64,000 nt of DNA from Cranoglanis bouderius (taxonomy: Eukaryota > Chordata > Actinopteri > Siluriformes > Cranoglanididae), in the NCBI GenBank assembly GCA_023630585.1, contig CM042560.1, positions 10,534,501 through 10,598,500 of the forward strand, in the 5' to 3' direction. Position numbers and translations under genes: made by a program. Below the pieces are notes generated by a model, which worked only from the letters and a program-made list of their open reading frames with translations, made no database searches and was not told where the DNA came from. Positions 46,344 to 57,213 of this stretch are shown piece by piece. Position 1 is the first letter of the stretch; the number at the start of each line of letters is the position of its first letter.

Positions 46344-47302
46344 ATGGGTGGCAAGGCACTGTCAAAAGATCTCCGGGATAAAGTTGTGGACAGGCAGGAG
46401 ATGGATACAAAAAAATTTCAAAGGCTTTATCACTGCCTCGAAGCACAGTGAAGCCTATTATTAAGAAGTGGAAGGTATTTGGTACAACACAGACCCTCCC
46501 TGGATCAGGACGTCACTCCAAACTGGATGAAAGAGCCAGGAGAAAACTGGTCAGAGAGAGGAAGAGGCCTACAGCAACTCTGAAGCAGTTACAGGAATTT
46601 ATGACAAAGAGTGGTCATTGTGTGCATGTGACAACAATATCACAAATTCTCCACAAATGTGGCTTGTATGGGAGGGTTGCAAGAAAAAAGCCACCCATGA
46701 CTGAGCTTTGCCAAAACGTACCTTGAAGATTTTAAGGCCACATGGAAAAAGATGTTATTGTCAGATGAATTATTTGGCCTCAACACCAAACGATATGTCT
46801 GGCGGAAATCCAATACAGCTCACCATCCAAATAACACCATTCCTACAGTAAAGCATGGAGATGGTAATATCCTGTTATGGTGGTGTTTCTCTGCAGCAGG
46901 TACTGGTGCACTTGTCAGGATAGAAGGAAAATGGACAGGGCAAAATACCGTCAAATTCTTGAGGAAAATCTACTGCCCTCTACCAGAAAGTTGTCAATGG
47001 GAAGACGGTTTACCTTCCAACATGACAATGACCCAAAGCACACAGCAAAACTGACCACACAGTGGTTGAAGGAGAAAAAGGTGAATGTCCTTGCATGGCC
47101 TAGTCAGAGCCCAGACTTAAACCCCAGTGAAAATCTGTGGAATGACTTGAAGTCTGTAGTCCACAAATGGTCACCATCAAATTTAACTGAGCATTTCTGC
47201 AAAGAAGAGTGGGCAAATATTGCAAAGTCTAGATGTGCAAAGTTAGTAGAGACATATCGCAACAGACTAAAGGCTGTAATTAAAAAACTTAAGGCAAATT
47301 AA
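46344..47302 (+). pseudogene. Tc1-like transposase pseudogene
   Basis: Starts MGGKALSKDLRDKVV at 46344 and ends at TAA 47300-47302, close to normal transposase length. The DNA-binding half includes PIIKKWKVFGTTQTLPGSGR. Catalytic residues are visible as LSDELFGLN, FQHDNDPKHTA and SPDLNPSENLWNDLK, but in different frames because of several frameshifts (near 46440, 46730 and 46960). The terminal repeats were not identified. Confidence 0.88.
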
Positions 47303-47444
47303 AGCAATCCTGTTTCCAACTCAGTGATTCTGTTTTTTTATTTAACAAAAATAATTTAAAAAAATTTTTAAATTTCATTTTAGATAATGGATAAATGGAA
47401 GAAGTTGATTTTGTAGCTCAGAGAGGGGGATAATATAATAATAA

Positions 47445-48480
47445 TATAATAATAATGTGTACCTTTATTGATCCCCCATAGGGGATATTCAAATTGACAC
47501 AGCAGCACAAGTAGGAGGAGTAAGGTCAAAGAAAGAAAGAAAATAATTTCCATAAATACCTATACAATAGAAATAATAGAAACAATAAAACAGGTCTGTG
47601 TATATGTACATATGCTATAGGTCTATTTGTTTATGTACCTGTGCAGTATCCTCAAGTATTTATTTACATACATGTGCAAGATCTGTCGAATGACAATGAA
47701 CTGTTGAGTGTCTGTTTCTGTGAGACTCAATCAGTGGAGTAGGAGGTACTGGGTATTGTAGCATTGTGGAGTATGATGGCTGATGGCATGGAAGAGCCCC
47801 ACAGACGTTTTGAGGCACATGGCTGGATGAATCTGTGGCTGAATGTGCTCCTGAGTCTACTCAGCTCAGCCTAGAGAGGATGAGAAGGATTGTCCATGAT
47901 ATCTTTCAGCTTCCCTCTCATCCTCTTCTCAGTCACTTCCTCCACCCTGTCCAGTTCCATACCTACTACAGAGCTGGTCTTCCTCACCAACTTGCTCAGT
48001 TTGTGGGCCCCACAAGTCCCAATGCCACCTCCCCAGCACACCACAGCAAAGAAGTTAACACTGGCCACCACAGACTGGTAAAACATCGGTAGCGGCCTAG
48101 TGCACACATTAAAGGACCTGAACCTCCTCAGAAAGAACATCCTGCTCTGTCCTTTCTTATAGAGAGCCTCAGTGTTGTCTGACCAGTCCAATTTGTTATT
48201 GAGTTGCACCCCTAGGAACTTGTAGGTGTCCGCTAGCTCCACTCCCTCCCCCCTTATGGCAACAGGGGTAGGGGGCCTCTTGCTGCGCTGGAAGTCCACC
48301 ACCAGCTAATTGGTTTTCCCGCTGTTAGCTGGAGGAGGTTGTTCTCGCACCATCTAATAAAGCTTTCAATAAGGTTGTATCTTGTATCTGGTACTCCTCC
48401 TTATCATCTGTGATACAGCCAACAATGGAGGAGTCATCCGAAAACTTCTGTAGGTGGCATGTTCCCGAATTGAAGCAGAA
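47445..48480 (-). mobile_element. LINE (L2/Rex1-type) 3' part
   Basis: The minus strand carries the end of a reverse transcriptase ORF followed by a 3' region that ends near 47460 (GTACCTTTATTGATCCCCCA on the plus strand, a typical fish LINE tail). The 5' part is lost. It is bounded on the right by a hairpin at 48481-48546. Confidence 0.75.
47871..48302 (-). pseudogene. LINE reverse transcriptase C-terminal fragment
   Basis: A long open segment with the typical thumb and C-terminal sequence: TYKFLGVQLNNKLDWSDNTE, LYKKGQSRMFFLRRFRSFNV, FYQSVVASVNFFAVVCWGG and the final DNPSHPL. It continues upstream in a broken frame (active-site region not intact). Confidence 0.88.
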
Positions 48481-48546
48481 GCACCCTCTATCTGTCAGGA
48501 TGGGTTCTACTATGTAGTAGAAGACATCCTGACAGATAGGTGGTGC
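48481..48546. repeat. Near-perfect 66 bp hairpin
   Basis: The two halves are inverted copies: CTATCTGTCAGGATG (48488-48502) pairs with CATCCTGACAGATAG (48525-48539), and the inner TTCTACTA pairs with TAGTAGAA around a TG loop. GCACC and GGTGC close the base with two mismatches. Confidence 0.93.
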
Positions 48547-49450
48547 TGTTGAGAGAGTCTATAGAGGGAGTGAATAATGTAGACAAAGAATGAAGGAATA
48601 TGTTCTAGAACTGCGCTGTGTGCGTGTGAGTTGCTCTTCCTAAAAGAGAATATCGAAAATAACCATCTATTGCATAAGTGACTTCTGAGCTGTAGTCACT
48701 TACTTTATCACAGGAGAAACATCACCACAGCTATGTTTATGAAACTGTTCATTTGTAAAACACCCAACTGAACACTGTAATTTCATATTTGGATAACATC
48801 TATCCACGCATACCAACTGTACCCCTTTACCAACATGATAGATCAGGCTGGTTCTTCAAATCTGGCCCACGAGGTCCACTGTCATGCAGAGTTTACCTCC
48901 AATTTCAAACTCACAAGTTTTTACAGTAAAATGCTACTATAGAGGACTTATTTCTGTGAAAATTTCAGACTTGTATCTGGGCCCCCACCAGAGATATTCG
49001 ACCTGAAAGTGAGGGAAATGTAAAAAAAAAAATTGCAGTTTCTCGCCCCCATAAAAAAAGGATTTATCAAACCTGAAATGTTCTGCATGCACACATAGTT
49101 ACCTAGGTACACCCTAAAAAATTAAGACTCAAACCATTATAAATTGACCCTAAATGTGGAACTGTGAGCAATCTTGGCATTACATTTGGACTTAAGTTCT
49201 AAGTCTAAGAAACATGAATGTGCAAAATGCTTATATATGTATATGTATACAATGTACTTTGTAACGTACTCTAGAGATCAGTTTTTGTTTCAAGGAATTA
49301 GGACCATCCTGTGTCAAGATATTGAGGTTTCTGTAAATAGCTGTTTTTGTTGTGTGCCATGACACTAAGATGGGCGTCGTAGTTAAACCAAGTAAAATTA
49401 AAAAAATAAAAAAAAAGGTGGATTTGCAATGCCAATGCATAGAAGTAATC
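48547..49450. other. No gene recognised
   Basis: AT-rich intergenic sequence. It may include the unrecognised left margin of the Harbinger relic. Confidence 0.4.
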
Positions 49451-49452
49451 AC

Positions 49453-50422
49453 TCAAAAACAAATAGAAAAATTAAAAACAATCAAGCAACCAACTTTGCA
49501 ATTATTGGACCAATGAGATGGAATAACCCCACAATAACAATTTTTGGAGGGGTTCAGCTTCAGGCCACCACTGGACTTGCTGATGCAGCGAAAACCTTGT
49601 TTCCACACTCCTATAGCCCTTTCCACTATAGAGTGTGTCCTTCCATGGGCCTGTTTATACATTTCCTCTGCAATGGTGACTGGATGCTGCACAGGTGTCA
49701 AGAGGCATGGGTGAAGAGAATATCCATTGTCTCCTAGCAGCCAGCTATCACCAAAGCCACCCTCCTCAGCCACCTGGCAAATTGCAAAATTGGCCAACAC
49801 AAAAGAGTCATGAGTGCTTCCAGGCCATTTTGCCACAATGTCAGTGAAGATCTCCAGGTGATTACAGACTGCTCAATGGCTGGATAACCCTTCCTTCACA
49901 TGTAGAAGGGCTCATTTTCCACAGGGCTTGACATTAGGATAAGGGTGCCATCAATAATGCCAATCACTCTGGGGATGTTGGAAATATTGTAGAACTGTTG
50001 ATTGGACAGCTGGATTTCTTGAGGAGTTTTGGGGAAAGTCAGCATGTTTTTCAAACGCTGTAACAGCAAAGGTATAACTGTTGTCACAGCCTTGCGGACT
50101 GAAGACTTGCTGAGCCCCTGGCTATCACCAACCACCTCCATAAAACTTCCAACAGCATAATAACACAGTGCAGCTAAGAACTGTACTGCTGGACTTAAGG
50201 TGGACTTAAGTTTCATCTTGTGGCCCTCTGAAGGTGTGGGTTCACAAATTGCAGCAATTCAAGTATCTTGGTCCTTGGATGCCAGAATTTTCTTATGATG
50301 TCATCAACAGATAGAGAGTCAAGTGGGGGAAAAGTGGTCTTGATGTAGGCATTTATGTACACTGCCTGACTTCTGCGTCACCTTCTGTGCTGAAGCTGTA
50401 GGATTCTTTGTAAAGCCGCCAT
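49453..50422 (-). pseudogene. PIF/Harbinger (HARBI1-like) transposase pseudogene
   Basis: The reading starts at 50422 (MAALQRILQLQHRR) but meets TGA after 14 codons. The next part includes YIKTTFPPLDSLSVDDIIRK, then in another frame 50216-49896 (QFLAALCYYAVGSFMEVVGD, SKSSVRKAV, PRVIGIIDGTLI with the first catalytic aspartate). It continues at 49836 (KWPGSTHDSFVLANF, LLGDNGYSLHPCLLTP with the second aspartate, HSIVERAIGVWKQGFRCIS with the catalytic glutamate). The whole DDE set is visible, but at least one nonsense change and two frameshifts inactivate it. Confidence 0.88.
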
Positions 50423-51479
50423 TGTTTAGCATTTGAAACACACATAAATACTGTTTTTATTAGAGTCACCTGCTATTGGATGCACCTGAGGGATGGATAG
50501 AAACACCTTGATGGCTAATAATCAGTCTAAAATGACTAAACTTGAATGATTCATCAGTGATTTGTGACAGTAATAAGGCACAGCTTAATTTGAATATCAG
50601 TTTATTATATTAATGTGTATTGGTTTTAAAATAAGCTATTGCCATGGTATTTTTTTTAAATATAGTTTTCATGTTGTGACTTAAGACAAAGAATACCTCT
50701 CAAGAATGATCTGAGTACTTAAATAAAAGATGTGTTTTGTCTCATGTTTGTAGTGTATTGACAAAATCTTCACATAGCCAACTTCAGTTAGTTGAAGGTT
50801 GTAGTGTATGTGATGGTGGCTCACCACTGCACAGTAATAAATTTTGTATTCCATTCCATACATATTCTTCATAATCAGACTTATTATTAGTCACATTATT
50901 CAGGTATTTAATAAGGGATGACACTGCATGGTAGACATGCTTTAGCTTCACTCAGCAATTGATTACATTTTGACCTGGCATTACTATGGCATTTTGATGA
51001 ATAAAGTTACAATTATGTGCTCATTTCCACATGTTACAATACTGAATGCCCAGTATATTAGAAAAGCACTTACTCAAAATACATATTACAAAAGAGTATA
51101 TTTGGTGATCAAATGGAATATTTTATTTTCTATTTCATTTCAACTGGTGAAGGCTTTTAACTTCTGTCATTGAACAGCAAATTGAATGCCATGCACCACA
51201 TAGCTTCACCAGAGCCCCATTTACCAGACTCAGTTTCCACCTTCCACGACAAGCACGAGGGATTGAATTTTGGGAAGCATGGTGGCCAACAAAAAAAAAA
51301 AAAAAGAAAAAAAGAAAAAGAAGAGGGTTATGTCTATGGATCTGTGAAAAACAAAATTTCAAAAAGGTTACAAAGGTATCAGCCACACATATCATTTAAC
51401 TGTCCATATAGAGTAAAGAATAATGCAATTTCCACTTACTGTCTGTTGGTAAAAACTTGGTTAAAGAGGGCTTGCTGGT

Positions 51480-52190
51480 CTGTTGCTGCAAAACCTCTAA
51501 TTTAGCCCTCCTATATGCCATAACCTCCTCATGATGGCGGTCTTGCTGCTCCCTAATTCAGCAATCTTTTTCCTTTCACTCTGAAGCAGCTTCTCACTGC
51601 ATCTACAATGTCCCCTGTTTCTCTTTCAGTGGGAGATTACTGGCTGGTGCTAAGAAATGGTAGGAGGATGTTGCTCAGCACATGAGGAGCCCTCAGAATG
51701 AGTTGACTCGGGGGAGGTGAGCAATAGCCCAGTAACAGAACCCATCGCCAATGTTGAGGGGCCAGGCTGGAGGGTGCCCGGTGTTGAGGGGCTCAACCTT
51801 AAAGGCAAAGATGCAATGTTGGTGAAAGCACATGTGTCTATACCTCCAGGGATCCCTTTCAATGTCTTAGGCCCCAGGATGACTAAAACTTTCTCTTCCA
51901 CTGCGGTTAGAGGAGAAACAGAAGTGGTACTACCACCAGTCTTGTTGGCTTCCCTCTTGTGTGCTGCAGCCCTCCGCTTTGTGACACTGGCAAAGTCCCT
52001 CCACTTATTCCTTACCTCTTCAGGGCTTCACTCATATCCATAGCAAGCAGCATTTACTTTTTGGTAATATCTGCCCAGATTTTTTTCTGCATTGGTAAGG
52101 CTGTTTTTCAGCTTTGAGAATAGCTGCTTCTGCTTCTATATTGCACCTCTTCCATAAGAACCGTAATTTCCGCCTTGGAAAATTGTGGCT
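51480..52190 (-). pseudogene. Harbinger accessory Myb/SANT-like protein, degenerate
   Basis: The minus strand begins MWKPQFSKAEITVLMEEVQ at about 52200, matching the start of Myb/SANT-like DNA-binding partners of Harbinger transposases. It is then broken; an acidic/Pro-rich segment at 51901-51650 may be its linker. In intact Harbinger elements this protein helps the transposase bind the element ends. It lies upstream of the transposase on the same strand, as expected for one two-gene element. Confidence 0.65.
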
Positions 52191-52429
52191 TCCACATCAT
52201 GACTGAAATCACATACATGACTGCATGGCAAGTGGGCTTAAATAGGCAATTATCTTGAACAAAATAAGAAACAGGTGCACTGCAATCAGTTACAACAATC
52301 ACTATCACTGTGTTTATTTATGCAAATGTGTATATTAGACAGTTTAAAAACTGATTATTTGTTTTCATTGGAATTGTGCTGCTTCAATATTCAATAAAAA
52401 AATAAAAATACATTTACAAGAAATCGTGA

Positions 52430-52522
52430 ACTATAATCGTCATACCCTTTGGGATCAGAAAAGAGAGAGACAGCGTCAAAAAAGTGCTCTTTTCTGATCC
52501 CACAGTGTATGACGATTATAGT
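52430..52522. repeat. Fold-back sequence with two stem blocks
   Basis: ACTATAATCGTCATAC (52430-52445) pairs perfectly with 52507-52522, and GGGATCAGAAAAGAG (52451-52465) with 52487-52501. A loop of about 21 bases lies between. No ORF or target duplication was identified. Confidence 0.92.
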
Positions 52523-53944
52523 ATATCCAAAATTTTATCCAAAGCGACATACAGTGCACACGGAGACACACACACTCTCTCTTACATATGTTTTATTGTG
52601 TCAAGAATCTGTGTGGGGTTTTTAGAGCGTTTTGAGGAGTGCGCATGCGTGCTCGAGTGTAATGGCAAACTAGTGACGTTTGATAAAAATCCAAATAAAC
52701 TAAACACACCAGCAGCTATGAGACATCTGTAAATAAAGGGATTCCGTGGGGAAAAATCAGAGGCTCTACCATGTTTGTTATTTATACAGTGTCGTACATT
52801 TAAATTACGTTCCTGTGGAGATAGCTGCTTACTGAAAAATCATGTATACTGGGTAAAGCCACTCACACAGCACATCTAAACGTGCAGATATTTAATGTAT
52901 TCAGCATCTGTCTCGCAATAAACGACTTTCCAGTGTCAATGCGGCGATTTTGATATTCTGTGTAAGCGGACGTTATTATTCCACCCCTGCGTAACGTCAT
53001 TACGACAGCTCTATGTTGTTCAACCAACGTGGTTCAAACGATGGATCTGCGACACAGGTATCACGGTTTCGGGAAACAGTCGTGACTAGTTAGTTGGTTT
53101 CTCCACGGTTGCATCGTACTATGGTTAAGCAGCGAGCTATACATCGTTGTACGGGAAACGCACCCCTGATCAATTGCAATTTAAGGCAATCTACAGTTTG
53201 GGGAAAAGCCGCATAATTACTATCCGGAATAAATACACATATTTACGTAATGCATATTTATATAATACAGTTTGTAGATCCGTGTGTTTATGCAATGGTG
53301 TTCACTCATATTAGACAGATAGAAACATTACTGGCACCCAGGAATTTATTTCGACCCTCTCGATTACAGTTCCGACACAGAATCTATATAACCCCACGGA
53401 AGGTTCCTACAGTGTGCACTAAGAGCAGCTGCACACCGCAGAACGCACAACGCGAATTCATACAGGATAAGCTCTTAGGCCTACAAATGTTATCACAAAT
53501 GAATCTCCGCATACTAAAGAAAGATTAAAACATTTCAACCCTATTAACAACAAGCTGTTTATGCTTAGCTTATTTTCGTAACAGTGGATTGGAATATAAT
53601 TGATGTATATTGTATTTCTCACTTTTACAGAAGGACAAGCACAGTTGTACAATATGTTATCGTGTTTATTATTTTTTTTTATTGATCACGATATATTATA
53701 TACGACTTTGTGAAGTACATTCCATCTTCGTAAGGTGAACCACAACAACAGTACACATACGGTTTTATTACATTTTCACAGCCACCATCAGATCTGACAA
53801 AATGAAAAAATGTCTCACGCATGTCTATTCTTTATAATATAGATTCGTACACGTATTATTTTCAGTATTATTCAATATCATTGAAAAGGTCAGTATTAGC
53901 CTAAATACCACACGGCCCGATTGACAGGGAAAGCAGTAATGAAA
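52523..53944. other. No gene recognised
   Basis: Intergenic sequence. The part at 53000-53165 (GTTTCGGGAAAC, GGTTCAAACGATGG) has short internal inverted matches and may be a decayed MITE. No coding exon is seen. Confidence 0.35.
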
Positions 53945-54023
53945 TTATAGGCTATTCGATGTTAGATATTGTGTTAAACGGCGTTCCAACCGCTCACCGG
54001 TAATTTTATGCAAGTTGAAATGT

Positions 54024-54082
<59 letters not shown>

Positions 54083-54114
54083 GTCTTTCTGTCTTTCTGT
54101 CTTTTTTCTTTCGT
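54024..54114. repeat. (TTTC)n microsatellite
   Basis: About 15 TTTC units followed by TGTC and GTTC variants. Confidence 0.97.
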
Positions 54115-54373
54115 TCGTTCGTTCGTACGTTCGTTCTTTCATATCCGAGCGTGTACGTTATCTGGTGCGGAAGAACATTGCTGCTTTTATACGATTCTCA
54201 AAATGTATTTAATGCTGCATGAAACGTCATACATTTAGAATGCATAGCTATAGTAGTCCTGTATGTACGCAGCCCTATTTATAGTTTCTTAATTCATTAA
54301 TTATAATTATTACCATGTCCAGAGGGAATCTTTACCAGAGAAATCAATACTGGTATTTTTTAAATTAATTTCA

Positions 54374-54375
<2 letters not shown>

Positions 54376-54440
<65 letters not shown>
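54376..54440. repeat. (ATT)n microsatellite
   Basis: About 21 TTA units. Confidence 0.97.
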
Positions 54441-54443
<3 letters not shown>

Positions 54444-54606
54444 GTCGAGCAGGTTGTGGATCAGAAAGGTAGACATATAAATCCTGGTTCTTGCTCGAAA
54501 TGCTGGGCATTGTGAAATTATTCAATTTTCTCTTTGATATATTCTGTACAATTATGGCTGACCTACTTAAAAAATATATATGTAAATGTATCTTTATTAT
54601 GATATG

Positions 54607-54760
<154 letters not shown>

Positions 54761-54840
54761 TATTATTTGCGTTTATAGTATAATGTCAGTGTGTATATTT
54801 TATATATTTATATATTTTTGGGGGGCTTGGACTTTATAGG

Positions 54841-54846
54841 TTTATT
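54841..54846 (-). terminator. slc32a1: Candidate polyadenylation signal of slc32a1
   Basis: TTTATT on the plus strand is AATAAA on the coding strand, 107 bp after the stop codon. Vertebrate slc32a1 transcripts usually have longer 3' UTRs, so this may be one of several sites. Confidence 0.4.
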
Positions 54847-54952
54847 GGTTTTGCTTGATGTTGTCGAAAAACTGGGAACATTACATTTAAGAAACATTAG
54901 ATGTTGGGTGCCTCTTCTAACACCACCATACCTCCGATGGTTTTTCGCTCAA

Positions 54953-56140
54953 CTAATCATGAATGTTGTATTTGAACGCTTCAATGAGACCTTCCGTTGA
55001 ATGAATGAAGCCAGAAATACTGCATATACCTCCAATAACAAATATAGCGACATCGAAAAAGACTTGGTGCCAAAGCAACTTCCTCCAAAGCAGCTTCAGG
55101 TGAAAAAGACTAGGGAGGAGAAAACACAAGCCCGCGCCCGTCAGGCTGCCCGTTAACCCCATGAGTAATGCGAAGTGCGGCACGTATATGGCCATTAACA
55201 TAGTAAACACCACAAGGCCACATCGCAAAGATAGACCCCAGGATTTAAGGCGTCCGTCTCCTCCGTAGCAATCTGGGAAAAACGCGCGCCGTCCATCCTG
55301 AAAAAAAGTCTTTTCCAGTACCTCAACAGCAGCAAAAAACGGCAGCGGATATGACAGCAGGGCCTTAGCCACTAGAAAAATGTTGACAACGGCCCTGATA
55401 CCGGACGGCAAGTTGTCTGTGATAACTTCTTTGGTTTCGTCTGCCCACGTCAGATACGCCACTAAAGCAAACAGGCCTTTGAGAATGCATGCGGCAATGT
55501 GAGTCCAGTTCATCATGCAGTGGAACTCGCTAGGTTTCTGCATGTTACCCTCCAACGATGGCAAGAAAATCTGCGATGTATAGCTGAAGACGATGATGCC
55601 AATAGATATAGGGAATTTCTTCACGTCGATGTAGAACTTAACCTTATCCCAGGCCCAGTCTCGTGCTCTTGACAGGCAGTAGGCTATCACAAGTATGTTG
55701 ATCACGAAGTGAGCAAGGGTGCAGAGCAGGCTGAACTTGGAGACGGCTTTTAAGTTTTTGAGAAAAGCGCAAGGCAGAAGCGCGACGGTGGCGATGATGG
55801 CCCATGACCTTTGGGAGACGGGGAGGTTTGGAAAGCTGTTATACATTAGATTACCACTTACTACGACGTATAAAATGCAAGTCATGACGAGCTCAATTAT
55901 CTGGGCTACATTCACGATGTGACCTCCTAGTGCCGGAAATCTGGGAGCGCAGCAAGCATTGGCAATGTCAACATACGAGTCTCTCACTCTCACGAGTTGT
56001 CCGTCTTCGTTTTCTTCATAGAGGCAAGCGATAAGGATTTTCCCCGTGTAACAGCATACAACTGCCGCGAAAATGATAAGAAAAAGTCCGAGATATCCGC
56101 CGTGGAGAATGGCGTATGGTAACCCAAGTACGAACATTCC
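54953..56140 (-). CDS. slc32a1: slc32a1 coding exon 2
   Basis: 395 codons plus TAG; acceptor TTTTCACAG. Contains all transmembrane segments, starting GMFVLGLPYAILHGGYLGLF and ending in the short cytosolic or luminal tail EAFKYNIHD. Confidence 0.98.
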   Translation of the reverse strand, partial: GMFVLGLPYAILHGGYLGLFLIIFAAVVCCYTGKILIACLYEENEDGQLVRVRDSYVDIANACCAPRFPALGGHIVNVAQIIELVMTCILYVVVSGNLMYNSFPNLPVSQRSWAIIATVALLPCAFLKNLKAVSKFSLLCTLAHFVINILVIAYCLSRARDWAWDKVKFYIDVKKFPISIGIIVFSYTSQIFLPSLEGNMQKPSEFHCMMNWTHIAACILKGLFALVAYLTWADETKEVITDNLPSGIRAVVNIFLVAKALLSYPLPFFAAVEVLEKTFFQDGRRAFFPDCYGGDGRLKSWGLSLRCGLVVFTMLMAIYVPHFALLMGLTGSLTGAGLCFLLPSLFHLKLLWRKLLWHQVFFDVAIFVIGGICSISGFIHSTEGLIEAFKYNIHD

Positions 56141-57213
56141 CTGTGAAAAGACAAATGGTTAAACGTCATTGGAATTAAAGTATTGAGGAAAATATCTGAC
56201 ATTTGGTTTGTATAATGTTGTGCACTGGGTTATTCGTTAATCATGATCACACACAACTTTTGGGTGAGGTCGTTGCTCGACGTGATTCACGTGAATGCGC
56301 GTGTCTGATCTATCAGCATATAGCTGAGCGCGCGTTTGCACTTTAGCAATTCCGTCGTCATGAACAGAGATCACAGAGACACTGAATGACGCAGAGGACG
56401 TTTGGTTTAGAGGGGATTAAATATGCAGCTTGTCTGTGCGCGCGTTAAACGAATAAATGCCGATACGCTCTCTAGTTGGTAAAATGACCCGTACAGATCC
56501 TGGCTCCATTTATTTTCATATATCCAGCAATGTTTTATGCATAACCCAATGCACAACGCATTAACTTAATTGTCATGCATATTTAAGATAAGAGATGATA
56601 AATAAAAACAGATTTTTCCCGCTTCCCGAATTATAGTAAGATCACATTTTGACATGACATTGTATAGATGTCTCAATGAATGTATGCAATTAATTAAATA
56701 TTTATGTTCCCTACAGGGCAATTATTTAATATTTTGCCCCAATGACCACATATTACGTACAAAATCCGTACGTCGAAAAGAAAACTCGGAAGACCTTATG
56801 AACCTTACCTGAATGGCATTAGTGACGTTCCATCCTGCCTCCCAAGCAGTGATTTTCGGCTTATCTGGAGACCCAAATTCGCTACAGATACCGCCATCTT
56901 TTGCCACAGAGGGTGGGGGACCTGTGCCATCTCTCTGATAGTGACTGTCCCCTTCCATATTTCCATCTCCCACGTTATCGACGCCGACTTCTTCCCCTAT
57001 TTCCTCATTTTTTAGAATGTCCATCTGCAGTCCTTGCCTGTGGTCATAGTCCAGATCGTCACAGGCTGCGAATCCCAGTGCTTCTTCGTCAGTGGCAGCC
57101 TGGAAGCCCATTCTGGCGAAGAGACCACTTACCTTCGCCTGTGATTTATTAGTAACCGTCGAAGCTGCGTTGGACAGCTTGTTTGAAATCTTGCTTCGAA
57201 TTAATGTAGCCAT
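54953..57213 (-). CDS. slc32a1: Vesicular inhibitory amino acid transporter (VGAT/VIAAT)
   Basis: Two coding exons on the minus strand (57213-56809 and 56140-54953) join at phase 0 to 530 residues; human SLC32A1 has 525. It is a member of the amino acid/auxin permease family and loads GABA and glycine into synaptic vesicles using the proton gradient. Residues 1-135 are the cytosolic N-terminus, with RMGFQAATDEEALGFAACDD and HRQGLQMDILKNEE. Membrane segments begin right after [20 protein letters not shown], and conserved segments include YEENEDGQLVRVRDSYVDIA, FSYTSQIFLPSLEGNMQ and LMGLTGSLTGAGLCFLLPSL. The start MATLIRSK matches the family. The intron (56808-56141) has GT-AG ends. No damage is seen, so it is a functional gene, presumably expressed in inhibitory neurons. 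Confidence 0.97.
56809..57213 (-). CDS. slc32a1: slc32a1 coding exon 1
   Basis: 135 codons covering the cytosolic N-terminal domain; donor GTAAGG after ...NVTNAIQ. The acidic linker (NEEIGEEVGVDNVGDGNMEG) differs from mammals, as expected for the variable part of this domain. Confidence 0.97.

Noticed and set aside
54008..54238. Leu-Ser-Phe repeat ORFs on both strands
   Set aside because: Translation of the TTTC tract, not a membrane protein.
54953..57213. slc32a1 as another amino acid permease (SLC36/SLC38)
   Set aside because: The N-terminal RMGFQAATDEEALGF segment and the near-identical core are specific to VGAT.
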